Shown: piece after piece, positions 43,409 to 52,478 of the stretch
Layout of the letters: each line of letters opens with the position of its first letter
Position numbering within the stretch: position 1 is the first letter of the stretch
Source of the DNA: an uncultured Shimia sp.
Lineage (GTDB): Bacteria; Pseudomonadota; Alphaproteobacteria; Rhodobacterales; Rhodobacteraceae
Reading direction: 5' to 3'
DNA length: 64,000 bases
Assembly (NCBI GenBank): GCA_937897325.1
Contig: CALCOY010000074.1
Location: forward strand, 26,017-90,016
The notes under the pieces: model-generated
Database searches by the model: none
What the model was told of the DNA's origin: nothing
The model's input: only the letters and a program-made list of their open reading frames with translations
Made by a program: the position numbers and the translations under genes

Positions 43409-45522
43409 TCGGCGGCCACCCCGCGCAATATACGCTTGTTCTGCTTGGCGGCGAGGATCAGGGGCACGCATTGCGCCTGATCGTCATGGATGGTCACACA
43501 GTCGAGGCATTGGAAGCATTCGGAATACTGAACCCGCCCGGATTTCTCGATGGCGCCATACTTGCATTTCACTTTGCACAATTGGCACGGCGAACCGCAT
43601 TCGGTACGCCGTGCGATCCAGTCGCGTCCACGGAACATGCCGCTGATCGCCATGACCGCGCCCAAAGGGCAGACATAGCGGCAGAAGCCTTTGAAAAGCA
43701 CCATGGAGAGCAGCAAGAGGCCAACCGCATAAGCCACGTAATACCATTCACGAATGAAAAAAGTGGTGATGGCTGTTTTGAACGGCTCCACCTCCACCGC
43801 CTTGTCGAGCCGGGCTGGGGCGGTCACCATGATCGCTACGAGCGCGAAGAGGACGATATACTTGATCCATTTGAGCCGCGAGTCCCAAACGGCCGAGGGT
43901 TCGATCTGGGGGATGCGAAGGGTTCTGGCGATATGGTGAGCGAACTCCTGCAGGGCGCCGAAGGGGCAGAGCCAACCGCAGAAGAGACCACGGCCCCAGA
44001 GAAAAAAACCGATGATCGTGACGGCCCAGATGGCCAGTGAGAACGGGTCATAGAGCAGGAATGCGTAGGATCCGCCATCGATAGCGGCGCGGGCGACGCC
44101 AAGCGGCGTGACGACGGACAATTGCCCCTGGCCCCACCAGCCGATGAAACCGACGACAAAGGTGAGAATGCCAAGACGGATGGCGGTGAAATGTTGATGG
44201 CCCGCCAGGCGGCTGAGGTTGGGGCCAAGCAGCATCAGCAGAGCGATCAGGAAGAGCGTCAGGACGATCAGATCGTTCTGACGGTTCTTGAGCGCTTCCA
44301 GCCAGGGCGGGGCGGGTTTGATGACTTCGGGCCGGTCGAAGAAGCGTTCGTCGGTAACGTGGTTGGCGGCGAGCTTGATCGATCCGACCTCGGGTTGGAA
44401 CATGCCGTGTTCGCGGACAGCCTCAACGTTCATCGTCCACTCGACTGTGGGATCGAAGCCCAGGCGACGGTCCGTGCGCAGGATTAGGGCCGCGCCGAAA
44501 TCGACGGCATCGTGCAGTTCGTCCGGCAAATCCTCGTGAAGTTCCACAAGCAGATCGGCGTCGCGCATGGCTATAGGAAAGCCCCCCTGTTCGGCGCTGA
44601 GCCAGTCGGGGGCGGTGTTGCGCACGAATTCTTCGGAGACGAGGCCATGACGTCCGGTTTCGATCACCAGGATCGGCTCATCCGAGCGGGAGATCGACAT
44701 GAAATTCCGCAATTCGCGGAAGCTGTCTTCGGATAGAACGGCCTTGGCGACGGATTTTGGGCCTAGGTCAACGATCCAGAGGTCAAGATATGTCTCATTC
44801 GGTTCGTCTTGCGCGATGGGGTCGTCGCTTTCCCAAAGCGTTCCGGCGAAGGCTGCATTGAGGACGCTGTTTGGCACGGTCTTGCGGGTGACGAGTCCGG
44901 TCTCAACCAATTCATCCCATGTCAGATCTTCTTCATAGTCCGGGTTCGGGTGCGCGGGCGGGCCGGTGGACACACCCTGCATCTTTTCACGGGCTACCTT
45001 GAGTGTCGCGGCCAGAACGGATTCGTGTGCGATACGGACGGAGGCGGTCGCCTTGGTCACACCGTCGAGGTAGACGAGCGCGCTGCCGTCGGAGCCCGCA
45101 CCATAAGGCGTGCCGACAACCAGCGTGTCGGAAATGCTGTGCCCCCGATATTGCTCAAAAAAGGCATGAAAGGCGGCTTCACCTAGACCAGAGACAAAGA
45201 TCGGTTCGTTGTGCGAGATCAGCTTGACGTCAAGAAAACGGCCATCGCGGTCAAGGATGACCAGCATGTTGATGACGGCACCCGAAAAACCGGGCAGGGG
45301 TGCCATGGGTTCGGTCTCGAACACGTAGCCCGCTGGTGCGCCGCCGGAATTCAGAAGCTCCCACACACCTTCGTCGTTGATCTTTTCGCCAAGAGCCATG
45401 GGGGCGACGATGAAGGGCTCGATCGCAGCGCGATCAAGCGGCTCGGCCCAGACCGAAAAAGTCCCGAAGATCCAGATCATCAGCGCCCAGATGCTTCGAA
45501 GCGGTGACTTCCTCCCAAACAT
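43405..45522 (-). CDS. nosR: NosR/NirI-family membrane flavo-iron-sulfur protein
   Basis: A 705-residue inner-membrane protein. After a signal-type segment (about 10-26), a periplasmic FMN-binding domain carries DGVTKATAS (153-161) with the candidate FMN Thr 159. Six hydrophobic spans follow (about 425-620). Polyferredoxin-like motifs are CGWLCPFGA and CRYVCPLGA, then two cluster motifs at Cys 642, 646, 649, 653 and Cys 669, 672, 675, 685. NosR passes electrons for nitrous-oxide reduction, but nosZ, nosD and nosF are not nearby, so the partner is unknown. It diverges from the FAD oxidase. Confidence 0.9.
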   Translation of the reverse strand: MFGRKSPLRSIWALMIWIFGTFSVWAEPLDRAAIEPFIVAPMALGEKINDEGVWELLNSGGAPAGYVFETEPMAPLPGFSGAVINMLVILDRDGRFLDVKLISHNEPIFVSGLGEAAFHAFFEQYRGHSISDTLVVGTPYGAGSDGSALVYLDGVTKATASVRIAHESVLAATLKVAREKMQGVSTGPPAHPNPDYEEDLTWDELVETGLVTRKTVPNSVLNAAFAGTLWESDDPIAQDEPNETYLDLWIVDLGPKSVAKAVLSEDSFRELRNFMSISRSDEPILVIETGRHGLVSEEFVRNTAPDWLSAEQGGFPIAMRDADLLVELHEDLPDELHDAVDFGAALILRTDRRLGFDPTVEWTMNVEAVREHGMFQPEVGSIKLAANHVTDERFFDRPEVIKPAPPWLEALKNRQNDLIVLTLFLIALLMLLGPNLSRLAGHQHFTAIRLGILTFVVGFIGWWGQGQLSVVTPLGVARAAIDGGSYAFLLYDPFSLAIWAVTIIGFFLWGRGLFCGWLCPFGALQEFAHHIARTLRIPQIEPSAVWDSRLKWIKYIVLFALVAIMVTAPARLDKAVEVEPFKTAITTFFIREWYYVAYAVGLLLLSMVLFKGFCRYVCPLGAVMAISGMFRGRDWIARRTECGSPCQLCKVKCKYGAIEKSGRVQYSECFQCLDCVTIHDDQAQCVPLILAAKQNKRILRGVAAE

Positions 45523-45634
45523 GATCTCAGACTAGGGGTGCTGGTTCTTTCGGCCAATTCCGACGAAAGTCTTGGTTCGCTTGCAAAAGCTGCTTTGCTT
45601 GGGCAGCGTGAGGCTTGGTTTCGGAGGGGTCGCA

Positions 45635-46876
45635 GTGGCGCACGTTCTGGTGGCAGGTGCGGGGATTGTGGGCGTGTCGACGGCCATCTGGCTGCAACGC
45701 GCTGGGCATTATGTGACGCTGGTCGACCGGGACGGCCCGGCTGCAGGCACAAGCCACGGCAATGCTGGGGTTCTGGCGGCGGGGGCGTTGATCCCCGTCA
45801 CGACGCCAGGCCTGCTGCGCAAAGTCCCCGGGATGCTGCTGAACCGGGACGCGCCTTTGTTCCTGCGCTGGTCCTATCTCCCGCGCCTGCTGCCATTCCT
45901 GCGCAGCTACTTGCGCCACGCGACCAAGGATCATGTTCAGCACTATGCGCGGAACATGATCCATCTGTTAGGTGACAGCCTGGCTCAACATAACGCGCTT
46001 GCCGAAGGCACCGGGGCCGAGCGGTTCGTGCATGACGATGATTATTGCTTCGGCTATGCGTCCGAGGCTGCGTTTGACGCGGATGGGGTGGCCTGGGCTT
46101 TGCGCAAGACGCATGGTGTGCGGTTCGATGTGATGCCCGGGCCAGATTACGCGGCCCGCGATCCGCTGTTTGACGGCGCCTTTCATAAAGTGGTCGTCTG
46201 CAAGAACCACGGCCGGATTTCGGATCCGGGCGCATATGTGCGGGCGCTGGCAGAGCATTTCGAGAAGGAGGGCGGCCAAATCCATCTGACTACGATCCAG
46301 GATATCGAAATGGAGGGGCCGCATTGCAAGGCCTTGATCACGGAGGATGGTCGTATGAAAGCGGATCACATCGTCCTGACGCTTGGCCCGTGGTCCGCGC
46401 CGCTCGCTCGCAAGATGGGCGCGCGAAATCTCAGCTTTGAGAGCGAGCGCGGCTATCATATCGAACTAACGAACCCTTCAGCCATGCCCGCCGCCCCAAT
46501 GATGGTCGCGGCGGGCAAATTCGTCATCACGCCAATGGAGGGGCGCATCCGTTGTGGGGGCGTCATTGAGTTCGGCGGGTTGGAGGCATCCGCCAGTCGT
46601 GCCCCCTTGGAGATGCTCAAACGGCACGTCGCGCAGCTTTTACCGGATGTCACCTATGACGACGTGGTCGAATGGATGGGCCATCGGCCGGCACCTGCCG
46701 ACAGCTTGCCGCTTATTGGCTCGACGGATCCCGATGGACAGGGCTATCTTGCCTTTGGACATCAGCACGTTGGCTTGACAGGTGGCCCCAAAACCGGTCG
46801 GATCATTGCTGACCTTATCTCGGATCGGCCGCCCAATATGCATCTGGCCCCGTTTGATCCGAAAAGGCCGATGTGA
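45635..46876 (+). CDS. DadA-like FAD-dependent amine/amino-acid oxidase
   Basis: A 413-residue DAO-fold protein. The GTG at 45635 has GGAGGGG upstream and gives the FAD motif HVLVAGAGIVGVSTAIWL. TSHGNAGVLAAGA matches D-amino-acid dehydrogenase DadA and relatives, and the C-terminal FGHQHVGLTGGPKTGRIIADL closes the FAD site. It is probably membrane-associated and feeds electrons to quinone. Substrate choice is open: D-amino acids, or other secondary amines. It heads a five-gene run with a TRAP transporter and a racemase-like protein. Confidence 0.88.
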   Translation: MAHVLVAGAGIVGVSTAIWLQRAGHYVTLVDRDGPAAGTSHGNAGVLAAGALIPVTTPGLLRKVPGMLLNRDAPLFLRWSYLPRLLPFLRSYLRHATKDHVQHYARNMIHLLGDSLAQHNALAEGTGAERFVHDDDYCFGYASEAAFDADGVAWALRKTHGVRFDVMPGPDYAARDPLFDGAFHKVVVCKNHGRISDPGAYVRALAEHFEKEGGQIHLTTIQDIEMEGPHCKALITEDGRMKADHIVLTLGPWSAPLARKMGARNLSFESERGYHIELTNPSAMPAAPMMVAAGKFVITPMEGRIRCGGVIEFGGLEASASRAPLEMLKRHVAQLLPDVTYDDVVEWMGHRPAPADSLPLIGSTDPDGQGYLAFGHQHVGLTGGPKTGRIIADLISDRPPNMHLAPFDPKRPM

Positions 46877-46907
46877 TGACAAGAATGACAACGGGGGAAT
46901 ATTTTAG

Positions 46908-47885
46908 ATGAAGGTTTTGAATGCCTATAGCGCCGGTGCCGCGACGCTTCTGACAGCCGCTTTGGCCATGCCCTTGGCCGCCGAAAGCTGGGACATGCCG
47001 ATGGCTTATGCCGCCACGAACTACCATTCCGAAATGGGCGTCGTCTTTGCTGATAAGGTGCGCGAATACACCGATGGGGGCATTGACATCACGGTGCATC
47101 CAGGTGGGTCACTCTTTGGTGGGGGCGATATCAAACGTGCCATCCAGACGGGACAAGTGCCTATCGGCGAACGCCTGATGTCGAGCCACGCGAACGAGGC
47201 ACCGATCTTGGGTTGGGACAACCTTCCTTTCGTCGCGACCAGCTACGCGGACAATTCAAAGCTGTGGGAAGCGGCGAAGGAGCCAGTCAACGAGGTACTG
47301 GCTGAACAGAATCTTGTCGTGCTTTATACCTGTCCCTGGCCGGGTCAGGGGTTTTACTTCAAGAACGAAGTCTCGGGCAGCGCGGATCTGGGCGGCCTGA
47401 AGTTCCGCAGCTACAACACGGCGACAGCCACAATCGCAGAAGAGCTGGGCATGATCCCCGTGCAGGTCGAGGCGGCGGAACTGAGCCAGGCGCTCGCCAC
47501 AGGTGTGGCAGAGGCGTTCATCTCATCTGGCTCGACAGGCTATGATCGCAAGGTGTGGGAACATCTGAGCCACTACTACAAGGTCAATGCCTGGCTGCCC
47601 CGCAACTACGTAATGGTCAACAAATCCGTTTGGGATGGCCTTGATGAAAATATGCAGGCCGCCTTGCAGAAAGCGGGCGACGAAACAGGAGCGGCCTGTG
47701 AAGCAAAGTCGGAAGAGCTTTCTGACTGGTACTTCGAACAGCTTGAAGCCAACGGAATGACCGTGACGGATGCCGGCACCGAATTCCTGACCGAGTTGCA
47801 GACGATCGGGGCGAAGATGACCGAAGAATGGCTCGCCTCCGCTGGTGAGAACGGTCAGAAGATCCTTGACGCTTACGGGCAATGA
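46908..47885 (+). CDS. dctP: TRAP transporter solute-binding protein DctP
   Basis: A 325-residue periplasmic binding protein with signal peptide MKVLNAYSAGAATLLTAALA (cleavage near LAAES). GGLKFRSYNTA contains the conserved Arg that binds the substrate carboxylate in DctP proteins; IKRAIQTGQVPIGE and GVAEAFISSG are further marks. It delivers an organic acid or zwitterion to DctQM. It is 31 bases after the oxidase gene and likely co-transcribed. Confidence 0.93.
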   Translation: MKVLNAYSAGAATLLTAALAMPLAAESWDMPMAYAATNYHSEMGVVFADKVREYTDGGIDITVHPGGSLFGGGDIKRAIQTGQVPIGERLMSSHANEAPILGWDNLPFVATSYADNSKLWEAAKEPVNEVLAEQNLVVLYTCPWPGQGFYFKNEVSGSADLGGLKFRSYNTATATIAEELGMIPVQVEAAELSQALATGVAEAFISSGSTGYDRKVWEHLSHYYKVNAWLPRNYVMVNKSVWDGLDENMQAALQKAGDETGAACEAKSEELSDWYFEQLEANGMTVTDAGTEFLTELQTIGAKMTEEWLASAGENGQKILDAYGQ

Positions 47886-47928
47886 GCCTGATCCCGACCG
47901 GCGCGGGCCGCTGGTCGGGGCCTGATTG

Positions 47929-48642
47929 ATGCGCGACTGGTCCCCATTTATTGGCCTGCCCTTATGGGTCTGGCTCTTTGTTCTGCCCACAGGTTTTGCA
48001 TTTCTGTGCGTCGTTTGCGGCGCGCGCTTGCGCCCAGTGCTGCGCCCTCTTTGGGCGGTACTGGACCGGATCTATTTGGGCAGCGGGGTGATCGCGGCCT
48101 GTTTCATGGTCACGATACTAGCACTGATCGTGGCCCAAATGGTGGCTCGCTGGGCAGGCATCTCCTTCCCGGGATCCACCCATTTTGCTGGCTACGCGAT
48201 GGCTTGCACCTCTTTCTTCGCGCTGGCCTACGCAATGACGCGGGGGGCGCATATTCGCGTATCGATCTTTCTGAACATGTCGCAGCGGGTGGGGCGCTGG
48301 CTTGATGTCTTTGCGCTGCTCGTCTCGGCCATAACCGCCACTTACTTCGCGCGGTATGCGATCAAGACAAATGTGCTGTCCGAAATGCTGAACGACCGGA
48401 CCCAGGATCAGGACAAGATCCCAGAATGGCTGATCACCTTCCTGTCGATGTTTGGTACGGTGCCGTCTGACTGGGGGGATCTTTGGGCGCAAAGCAGTGG
48501 CGAGTGGGTCTATACGCCGATCTGGGTGCCGCAAATCGCGATGTCGATGGGCACGGTGCTGTTGGCGATCTGCATGTGGGACATGCTCTATCGCACGCTG
48601 ATTGAGGGGCAGAACCCGATCCGCGCCGAGGCGGTCGAATAA
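47929..48642 (+). CDS. dctQ: TRAP transporter small membrane subunit DctQ
   Basis: A 237-residue membrane protein with about five hydrophobic spans, one more than the usual four; the extra one is at the N-terminus (FIGLPLWVWLFVLPTGFAFL). TGATF-like FAGYAMACTSFFALAYAMTRGAHIRVSIFL is the family signature, read around GAHIRV. It pairs with DctM. The start at 47929 is the first ATG; a TTG one codon earlier exists. It ends with a one-base stop-start overlap with dctM. Confidence 0.9.
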   Translation: MRDWSPFIGLPLWVWLFVLPTGFAFLCVVCGARLRPVLRPLWAVLDRIYLGSGVIAACFMVTILALIVAQMVARWAGISFPGSTHFAGYAMACTSFFALAYAMTRGAHIRVSIFLNMSQRVGRWLDVFALLVSAITATYFARYAIKTNVLSEMLNDRTQDQDKIPEWLITFLSMFGTVPSDWGDLWAQSSGEWVYTPIWVPQIAMSMGTVLLAICMWDMLYRTLIEGQNPIRAEAVE

Positions 48643-49946
48643 TGGAAGTCTACGCCACGGTCATTTTCCTCTTCGTGCTGTTTGCGCTGCTCGGATCTTC
48701 TGTCTGGATTGGGCTTGCGCTGATGGGTGTTGCCTGGGTGGGGATGGAGCTGTTCACGACCCGGCCCGCTGGCGACGCGATGATCACGATGATCTGGACC
48801 TCGTCCTCAAGCTGGACTTTGACGGCATTGCCCCTCTTCATCTGGATGGGTGAAATCCTCTATCGAACGCGTCTCTCCGAAGATATGTTTCGAGGCCTTG
48901 CGCCCTGGATGCGGTTCTTACCCGGTGGCCTGCTGCACACAAATATTGCCGGTTGCACGATCTTTGCGGCGGTCTCCGGATCTTCTGCTGCAACGCTGAC
49001 GACCGTTGGCAAGATGTCGATCCCCGAATTGCGCGCACGGGGCTATCCGGAATTCATGATCATCGGGACCCTTGCCGGGGCCGCCACGCTGGGTTTGATG
49101 ATCCCGCCGTCGCTGACACTAATCGTCTATGGCGTGACCATCAACGAAAGCATCACCAAGCTGTTCATGGCCGGGATCATTCCAGGGCTGGTTCTGGCGG
49201 GGCTATTTGCCTCTTACATCGTTGGCTGGCATTTCCTTGGCCGAGGCCAGCGCCCCGCAGCGGAACCTTCGATGTCGTTCAGCGAAATGCTGGGTGAAAG
49301 CCGCTTTCTCATCCCCGTCCTCTGTCTGGTATTTGCTGTTATCGGTTCGATGTATTTCGGCTGGGCCACGGCGACCGAGGCAGCGGCGGTTGGCGTTTTG
49401 GGGGCACTCTTGCTGGCGGCGATGCAGAAATCGCTTAATTGGAGAACTTTTTCGGCGAGCCTTATGGGGGCCACGCGGACCTCGGCCATGATCGCGCTGA
49501 TCCTTATGGGGGCGGCGTTTCTGTCGCTTTCGATGGGCTTCACCGGCCTGCCCCGCGCTCTTGCGGCATGGATCGACGAGATGGCACTGTCGCCGATCAC
49601 GCTGATCGCGGCGCTGACTCTGTTTTATGTGATCCTTGGCATGTTCCTCGACGGGATCTCATCGGTCGTACTAACCATGGCCATTGTCGAACCTATGGTG
49701 CGCGGCGCGGGCATCGATATGATATGGTTCGGCATTTTCATCGTCGTGGTTGTCGAAATGGCGCAGGTGACGCCGCCCATCGGTTTTAATCTGTTCGTTC
49801 TTCAGGGGATGACGCGGCACGAGATTTCCTACATCTCGCGCACTGCTATCCCAATGGTGGGGTTGATGTTGCTGATGGTGGTCATCCTTGTGGTCTGGCC
49901 GGAACTCGCCACTTGGCTGCCCAACACTGCACGCGGGCCAGGCTGA
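48642..49946 (+). CDS. dctM: TRAP transporter large membrane subunit DctM
   Basis: A 434-residue, roughly twelve-span sodium-coupled permease. PLFIWMGEILYR, GCTIFAAVSGSSAATLTTVG and MIPPSLTLIVYGV are the substrate- and ion-site motifs of DctM. It starts in TAATG shared with the dctQ stop. It imports the ligand captured by the DctP three genes upstream, here likely the substrate of the DadA-like oxidase. Confidence 0.94.
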   Translation: MEVYATVIFLFVLFALLGSSVWIGLALMGVAWVGMELFTTRPAGDAMITMIWTSSSSWTLTALPLFIWMGEILYRTRLSEDMFRGLAPWMRFLPGGLLHTNIAGCTIFAAVSGSSAATLTTVGKMSIPELRARGYPEFMIIGTLAGAATLGLMIPPSLTLIVYGVTINESITKLFMAGIIPGLVLAGLFASYIVGWHFLGRGQRPAAEPSMSFSEMLGESRFLIPVLCLVFAVIGSMYFGWATATEAAAVGVLGALLLAAMQKSLNWRTFSASLMGATRTSAMIALILMGAAFLSLSMGFTGLPRALAAWIDEMALSPITLIAALTLFYVILGMFLDGISSVVLTMAIVEPMVRGAGIDMIWFGIFIVVVVEMAQVTPPIGFNLFVLQGMTRHEISYISRTAIPMVGLMLLMVVILVVWPELATWLPNTARGPG

Positions 49947-49948
49947 CC

Positions 49949-50623
49949 GTGCAGCCCGCGCTCAGCATTCTGCAACTCGATACGACATTCCCACGCATCC
50001 CCGGTGATGTCGCCTGCAAGGAAACCTACACGCAACCGGTGGAGATCGTTCGCATTCGAGCAGCGTCCGTCGCCGGGATCGTGCGCGCGGACCCTGCTCA
50101 CATCGATATCACGCCTTTCGAGGAGGCCCTGAAGCGGGCCGAGGCTGAACTGGTCGTCACGTCCTGCGGTTTTTTGAGTTTTTGGCAGGATCATCTGGTC
50201 GGTTTGGCGGACAAGCGCTTGATCAGCTCGGCGCTCACGCAACTTCCCGCGCTGGCATCGGAACACTCACCTGATGCGCTCATGATATTGACATTTGATG
50301 CGGCGAAGCTTGGATCATCGCATCTGCGGGGCCATCCGGAGTATCTGAAATCCTGCGTTGGGCTGCCGACGAGCGATCATCTTCGCGGGGTTATCGCGCA
50401 TGACCAGCAGGACCTCGATCCCGTGCGGGCCGAGGCAGAGTTGCTCGGGCTGGTCAAGGAGAGTCTTCTGTCCCACCATCGTGCAATCCTGCTGGAGTGC
50501 ACAAACCTACCGCCCTATGCGCCTGCCATCAGACGCGCGACCGGTTTGCCGGTTTTTGACATTCTGACCGCGGTTGAGGCGATGCGTCCGGGTCTTGTCG
50601 CCCCGGAATTCCTCAGCGGCTGA
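49949..50623 (+). CDS. Aspartate/glutamate-racemase-superfamily protein
   Basis: A 224-residue protein starting at a GTG 2 bases after dctM. Two active-site-type cysteines are visible: AELVVTSCGFLSFWQ and ILLECTNLPPYAPAI, in the two-domain pattern of the Asp/Glu/hydantoin racemase superfamily. Similar stand-alone proteins are found beside TRAP genes. It may racemise the imported amino acid, or be a related isomerase or decarboxylase; one cannot tell. Its last 11 bases overlap the end of the convergent DUF5666 gene. Confidence 0.8.
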   Translation: MQPALSILQLDTTFPRIPGDVACKETYTQPVEIVRIRAASVAGIVRADPAHIDITPFEEALKRAEAELVVTSCGFLSFWQDHLVGLADKRLISSALTQLPALASEHSPDALMILTFDAAKLGSSHLRGHPEYLKSCVGLPTSDHLRGVIAHDQQDLDPVRAEAELLGLVKESLLSHHRAILLECTNLPPYAPAIRRATGLPVFDILTAVEAMRPGLVAPEFLSG

Positions 50624-51530
50624 GATCGCGCAGAATGCGGCGGCGTGCGGCAAAGCTCTCGGGCAGAATTACGGCGCTGTTGGCGGCAAAACGTCCGGTA
50701 TAGCCGCCTGTGAAGAGCACCCGCTCGTTGACATATTGGGCCAGTTGCAGGTTCCGCTCAAAACTGTGGCCCAGACCCGAGACGCGGTAGCCCGGTGCGT
50801 CGCTGGACTGCTCCAGATAGCCTTCGACAGCCAAACGCTCCAGCGGCCCTGCGGCGCCGGTAAAGCGTTCGATCCGAACGCGCTGCGCATCAAACCGCGG
50901 CCGGTCTTGGTCGAACTGACCGATCGCCGTGACAAAGGATCCGATGCGTGCGCGATGAAGCCCGCCGCCGCGTGTCGCGATCCCACCGATCTGTCGTCCA
51001 TTCGGGCCGCGGATCACGTCACCTGACACCAGATCAAAATTTGACCGGGCAGGGGAGAGCCCGCTCGCGATGACCCGCGTTCCACGCCACAAGCCCGCGA
51101 CCGCCACGCGGTCCCCGACCGCGAAACCACCGTTCGATCCGTTTAGCGTAACGGATACACCGTTCACGACAAAGGTCTGGCCACTGCCGGATGCGATACG
51201 GCCGACCAGGGGATGAGTGACATGTACGCGCCGAGCAACAAGGTCGCTTTGCGGCCCGCTTGCCTCCACCGTCAGGCTGTCGCCGATCCGCAGATTACTT
51301 TTTTGCAATGCGCCGAAGCCGTCCGTGTATCGGGTACCGGCATCCGTGCCGACATATTGACCCCCAACGATCAGACTTCCGAAATCGGTCAGAACGCCGA
51401 CAATACCCGTTCCGCCAATGCCGCCTTCCATCTCCCGATCAGTGCTTTGAGCCCAGCCGAGCCCGGGCAGCAATAGGGTCGCGCCGCCTCCTGCGAGGGC
51501 TGCGCGGCGCGAGAGTTTACCGGTCCTCAT
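50613..51530 (-). CDS. DUF5666-domain Tat-exported protein
   Basis: A 305-residue protein. The start at 51530 gives MRTGKLSRRAALAGGGATLL, a Tat-type signal (SRRAAL). The mature part is built of repeated beta-rich blocks (IGGTGIVGVLTDFGS, RIGDSLTVEASG, VVNGVSVTLNG, LAVEGYLEQ) matching DUF5666, an OB-like repeat of unknown role. It follows the DUF6502 gene on the same strand with a 14-base overlap, and is therefore translationally coupled to it. Confidence 0.85.
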   Translation of the reverse strand: MRTGKLSRRAALAGGGATLLLPGLGWAQSTDREMEGGIGGTGIVGVLTDFGSLIVGGQYVGTDAGTRYTDGFGALQKSNLRIGDSLTVEASGPQSDLVARRVHVTHPLVGRIASGSGQTFVVNGVSVTLNGSNGGFAVGDRVAVAGLWRGTRVIASGLSPARSNFDLVSGDVIRGPNGRQIGGIATRGGGLHRARIGSFVTAIGQFDQDRPRFDAQRVRIERFTGAAGPLERLAVEGYLEQSSDAPGYRVSGLGHSFERNLQLAQYVNERVLFTGGYTGRFAANSAVILPESFAARRRILRDLSR

Positions 51531-52362
51531 CGGAGATCTGTCCCTTTCCTTCGGCACTTTCGTCTTCCTTGTAAAAAAACACACCGAAGCGAAAGCGGTG
51601 TTGCGCTTCGGCCTTGGTGTGGTCGGTACCCTGATGCGTGGCCGCCATGGCGTTTATGCTTCGCAGGGCTTCGGCGCCAACCTGGCGCGCTTCGGTCTCA
51701 ATATCGTCGACCGAGGCCTCGGTCAGGTGCGTGTAGTAGACCGCCCGCTCAAAATGCGGCGGCGTTTCAGACAGCAGGTTCTCAACCGCGGCATTCATGT
51801 GATCGCCGATGTTTCGGGAGAAGAAGTGCAGCTTCTGCTCCATGTCATCGCTGCCGACCAGGCCTTCGACCAGAAGGCGGACCACATCGCCGTCCAGCGC
51901 GATGATTTGTTGGCGCAGCAATTCATCTAAAATGGTTCGAGGGCGCACGTCCCGGCTGATGGACGCCACCAGCCTTTCGAAACTGGGGCCGGTTTCGCTG
52001 GTTCTTGGCAGGTCGAGCGGTTTGCCGTCGTCATCGCAGAATTGCTCATGTGACATCCAGCGCCCGATCACCATTGCAAGCATCGAGATCTTTTGGCGGG
52101 CAGCCTTTTCAGCAGAATCTTCGGGGTTGCGAAAATCCTTAACGTCGCGCCGATGCACTCCCGTCATGACGCTGACCCGGCTGTCCGTGGCGGATTGGCC
52201 CAGATCCTCAGCGGCGACCTCAACATAGGTTTGCTTGACGATGCGGTAGAAGGCAGGCGCGGTCAGACCCTGAGCAATCAGTGCCCTAACCAGAGGGCGC
52301 AGAATGCCTGTCAGCGCCTTTTCAAAGAAGGTCGATCTGGAAAAAGGGTCACGCGATGCCAT
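51517..52362 (-). CDS. DUF6502 protein
   Basis: A 281-residue protein with LTGILRPLVRALIAQGLTAP followed by AFYRIVKQTYVEVAAEDLG, the DUF6502 signature, and PRTILDELLRQQIIALDGDVV. It is mostly helical with an N-terminal helix-turn-helix-like stretch that reads SRVSVMTGVHRRDVKDF, so a DNA-binding role for the first half is plausible. The ATG at 52362 has no good ribosome site; a few codons upstream remain open. It shares a divergent promoter region with the FAS1 lipoprotein. Confidence 0.82.
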   Translation of the reverse strand: MASRDPFSRSTFFEKALTGILRPLVRALIAQGLTAPAFYRIVKQTYVEVAAEDLGQSATDSRVSVMTGVHRRDVKDFRNPEDSAEKAARQKISMLAMVIGRWMSHEQFCDDDGKPLDLPRTSETGPSFERLVASISRDVRPRTILDELLRQQIIALDGDVVRLLVEGLVGSDDMEQKLHFFSRNIGDHMNAAVENLLSETPPHFERAVYYTHLTEASVDDIETEARQVGAEALRSINAMAATHQGTDHTKAEAQHRFRFGVFFYKEDESAEGKGQISDEDR

Positions 52363-52381
52363 CAGCGGAAAATGGCCGCTC

Positions 52382-52460
52382 GTGTGCAATTTTTCCACAC
52401 AAAAATGGTTGGGCGGCCTAGACGTAACGTCGCAGGCATCTATGTGTGCAAAATTCACAC
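52382..52460. promoter_or_regulatory. Two similar inverted repeats in a divergent promoter region
   Basis: GTGTG-N9-CACAC (52382-52400) and GTGTG-N7-CACAC (52444-52460) lie 43 bases apart, both with an AT-rich centre after GTGTGCAA. One is next to the DUF6502 start, the other 19 bases before the FAS1 start. Their pairing suggests a regulator binding both sides, perhaps DUF6502 itself. Confidence 0.5.
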
Positions 52461-52478
52461 GCAATAAGGCGAAACGAT

